DNA of 64,000 nt from an uncultured Bacteroidota bacterium (GTDB taxonomy: Bacteria > Bacteroidota > Bacteroidia > Bacteroidales > P3), in contig CACYKY010000016.1 in assembly GCA_902775135.1 (NCBI GenBank), positions 1-64,000 of the forward strand. Reading direction: 5' to 3'. Under the pieces are notes generated by a model, which worked only from the letters and a program-made list of their open reading frames with translations, did no database searches and was not told the origin of the DNA. Below are positions 61,863-64,000 of the stretch, one piece after another. Every line of letters begins with the position of its first letter. Position 1 is the stretch's first letter. A program made the position numbers and the translations under genes.

Positions 61863-63610
61863 CTCTTTATTGCTATCTGCAGCTCGTCGAGCTGCTCCTG
61901 GCTGATGGGCGCTGGCGACTGGCTCATTACGTCGCGTCCCGCGTTGTTCTTCGGGAAGGCGATGAAGTCGCGGATGCTGTCGGCGCCGGCGAAGATGGAG
62001 CAGAGGCGGTCGAAGCCGAAGGCCAAACCGGCATGTGGCGGCGCACCATAGGTGAAGGCATCCATCAGGAAGCCGAACTGCGCGGCGGCGCTCTCGTCGG
62101 TGAAGCCCAGCGTGTGGAACATCTTGTTCTGCAGCACACGGTCGTGGATACGGATACTGCCGCCACCCACCTCGGTGCCGTTCATGACGATGTCGTAGGC
62201 GTTGGCGCGTATGTCGCCCCATTTCGACGGGTCGTCGAGCAGGGCCTCGTCCTCGGGCTTGGGAGCCGTGAAGGGGTGATGCATGGCGTAGTAGCGCTGC
62301 GTCTCCTCGTCCCACTCCAGCAGCGGGAAGTCGATAACCCAGAGGGGGGCGAACTTCTGCGGGTCGCGAAGGCCGAGCTGCTGTCCCATCTCCAGACGCA
62401 GGGCGCAGAGCTGCACACGTGTCTTCATGGCGGGACCGCAAAGCAGCAGCATCAGGTCGCCGGGCTTGGCGCCCATCTTGTCGGCAATGGCCTTCAGGGC
62501 GTCGGAATCGTAGAACTTATCGACCGAGCTCTTGAACGAGCCGTCGGCGTTGTATTTGATATACACCATTCCGCCGGCACCCACCTGCGGACGCTTCACG
62601 AAGTCGGTCAGCGCGTCGAGCTGCTTGCGGGTGTATTCCGCGCAGCCTTCGGCCACAATGCCCACCACCAGCTCGGCACCGTCGAAGAGGCCGAAACCGT
62701 GACCTTTCACCACATCGGTCACCTCTTTGAATTCCATACCGAAGCGGATATCGGGCTTGTCGGAGCCATAGAGACGCATGGCGTCGTGCCAGGTCATGCG
62801 GGGGAACTTGTCGAACTCGATGCCCTTCATCTCCTTGAAGAGGTGCTTGGCCAGACCTTCGAACATGTTGAGCACATCCTCCTGGTGCACGAAGCTCATC
62901 TCGCAGTCGATCTGCGTGAACTCCGGCTGACGGTCGGCGCGAAGGTCCTCGTCGCGGAAGCAGCGCACAATCTGGAAGTAGCGGTCCATTCCGGCCACCA
63001 TGAGCAGCTGCTTGTACTGCTGGGGGCTCTGCGGCAGGGCGTAGAACTCGCCGGGATTCATGCGGCTGGGCACCACGAAGTCGCGGGCGCCCTCGGGGGT
63101 GCTCTTGATGAGCATGGGGGTCTCTATCTCAAGGAAATCACGGTCGCTGAGGTAGTTGCGCACCAGCATAGCCATCTTGTGGCGCATCTCGAGGTTGCGG
63201 CGCACAGGGTTGCGACGGATGTCGAGGTAGCGGTACTTCATGCGGAGGTCGTCGCCGCCGTCGCTCTGGTCCTCGATGGTGAAGGGGGGCACTTTGGCCT
63301 CGTTGAGGACATTGAGCTCCGTGACCTCAATCTCAATCTCTCCCGTGGGGATCTTGGTGTTCTTCGAGCTGCGCTCGATGACCTTGCCGGTCACCTGCAG
63401 CACATATTCGCGCCCCAGCTTGCGAGCCTTCTCGCAGAGCTCGGCATTGGTCTCCATGTTGAAGGCCAACTGAGTGATACCATAGCGGTCGCGCAGGTCG
63501 ATAAAAGTCATGCCGCCCAAATCGCGGCTACGCTGGAGCCACCCGCAGAGGGTGACCGTCTGTCCAAGATTGGCGAGTCTCAACTCGCCGCAAGTATTTG
63601 TTCTATACAT
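61856..63610 (-). CDS. aspS: Aspartyl-tRNA synthetase
   Basis: 584 residues from the ATG at 63610; the frame extends to 63658, but the ATG at 63610 ([17 protein letters not shown]) is the canonical AspRS start. Seen are the OB-fold [26 protein letters not shown], motif 2 [20 protein letters not shown], the bacterial insertion domain and motif 3 [11 protein letters not shown]. Bacterial (GAD-domain) type. A TATTTTTG box (minus) is at 63646-63653. Confidence 0.97.
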   Translation of the reverse strand: MYRTNTCGELRLANLGQTVTLCGWLQRSRDLGGMTFIDLRDRYGITQLAFNMETNAELCEKARKLGREYVLQVTGKVIERSSKNTKIPTGEIEIEVTELNVLNEAKVPPFTIEDQSDGGDDLRMKYRYLDIRRNPVRRNLEMRHKMAMLVRNYLSDRDFLEIETPMLIKSTPEGARDFVVPSRMNPGEFYALPQSPQQYKQLLMVAGMDRYFQIVRCFRDEDLRADRQPEFTQIDCEMSFVHQEDVLNMFEGLAKHLFKEMKGIEFDKFPRMTWHDAMRLYGSDKPDIRFGMEFKEVTDVVKGHGFGLFDGAELVVGIVAEGCAEYTRKQLDALTDFVKRPQVGAGGMVYIKYNADGSFKSSVDKFYDSDALKAIADKMGAKPGDLMLLLCGPAMKTRVQLCALRLEMGQQLGLRDPQKFAPLWVIDFPLLEWDEETQRYYAMHHPFTAPKPEDEALLDDPSKWGDIRANAYDIVMNGTEVGGGSIRIHDRVLQNKMFHTLGFTDESAAAQFGFLMDAFTYGAPPHAGLAFGFDRLCSIFAGADSIRDFIAFPKNNAGRDVMSQSPAPISQEQLDELQIAIKRN

Positions 63611-63645
63611 ATATATATTGTTTCTATTCTTTTCGGTACAAATTG

Positions 63646-63653
63646 CAAAAATA
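63646..63653 (-). promoter_or_regulatory. -7 box of aspS
   Basis: Minus-strand TATTTTTG, 36 bases above the chosen ATG; also about 25 bases after the stop of the partial gene to its right. Confidence 0.55.
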
Positions 63654-63677
63654 CACAATCTTCTGCAAAGTGCAAAA

Positions 63678-64000
63678 TTATTTTACGCACGCCAGCTTCA
63701 GCAGCAACGGCAGGTGGTCGCTCAGGCCGCCCTCGTAGCGGGGACCCTGATAGGTGCGCTTCGGACGCGACCCCGTGCGCCCGACGTCCTCGGTCAGCAG
63801 GTGGTCGTATTTCAGGAGCTTCAGCTTCTTCACCTCCCACGGGGCGTCGGCCAGGAGGAACATCTGGTCGATGTATCGCCATTCGCCCTGATACTTGTGG
63901 CTGCCCCAGTCGTTAGGCAGCCGATGGATGAGGTTGCGTATGCCGTCGGCGCTGATGCTGTCGGCGCCGAAACCCATACCCTCGGCAACGGCCTCCTCGT
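63678..64000 (-). CDS. Endonuclease/exonuclease/phosphatase family protein, partial (5' end outside window)
   Basis: The C-terminal 107 codons of an EEP-superfamily protein. [20 protein letters not shown] contains the family SDHxP motif, with [10 protein letters not shown] (the conserved region before the Asp) upstream. This group in Bacteroidetes is exported or cytoplasmic DNase I-like phosphoesterase of unknown substrate. The missing N-terminus prevents finer assignment. Confidence 0.85.
   Translation of the reverse strand, partial: EEAVAEGMGFGADSISADGIRNLIHRLPNDWGSHKYQGEWRYIDQMFLLADAPWEVKKLKLLKYDHLLTEDVGRTGSRPKRTYQGPRYEGGLSDHLPLLLKLACVK

Overview
The window looks like chromosome from an anaerobic member of the Bacteroidales (Bacteroidota). 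The clues are promoters of the TTTG-N19/20-TAnnTTTG type in front of many genes, a Por/T9SS C-terminal sorting domain on a C10 protease, menaquinone genes (menA, menG), a [FeFe]-hydrogenase maturase (hydG) with a TM1266-like regulator, a B12-dependent methylmalonyl-CoA mutase, small outer-membrane beta-barrels and a TonB receptor. The family or species cannot be fixed from sequence reading alone.

Layout. 1-3.3 kb: nucleotide-sugar genes on the minus strand (wecB, rmlC, rmlD, partial rmlB). 3.7-6.2 kb: an AT-rich three-gene defence operon made of a SIR2-like DUF4917 protein, a CD-NTase and a Cap15-type 2TM/beta-barrel effector, i.e. a short CBASS with an extra candidate NAD-directed protein. 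6.5-8.4 kb: a four-helix-bundle protein and ugd. 8.4-20 kb: a repeat-rich, gene-poor accessory stretch with three unrelated P-loop ATPases, a truncated HTH gene below two periodic iteron arrays, an AbiE-like pair whose toxin is broken, and a three-gene HipB-HipS-HipT module. Long near-identical non-coding segments recur through this stretch.

20-34 kb: exported transglutaminase-like proteins, a calycin-like protein, a DUF853 HerA-like ATPase, outer-membrane proteins, the hydrogenase regulator plus hydG, mtnN and luxS (activated methyl cycle), an orphan histidine kinase and a secreted C10 protease. 34-46 kb: rpsF-rpsR-rplI, six tRNAs, mutS, an amino-acid ABC transporter with an apparently permuted binding domain fused to its permease, an LMW phosphatase with a PurL-derived protein, rplS, rplT, rpmI and infC. 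46-64 kb: thrS, mutB, an LRR protein, a LysE exporter, a metal-type TonB receptor locus with a decayed metal-binding gene, a DUF177 protein with rpmF, a large Sel1-repeat protein, a candidate small RNA, menG, menA, a four-helix-bundle protein, aspS and a partial EEP-family gene.

A theme of the whole window is short simple-sequence filler. It occupies intergenic spaces and also appears in frame inside several coding genes (wecB, ugd, menG, the 6.5-kb four-helix protein, a signal peptide and the HipT tail).
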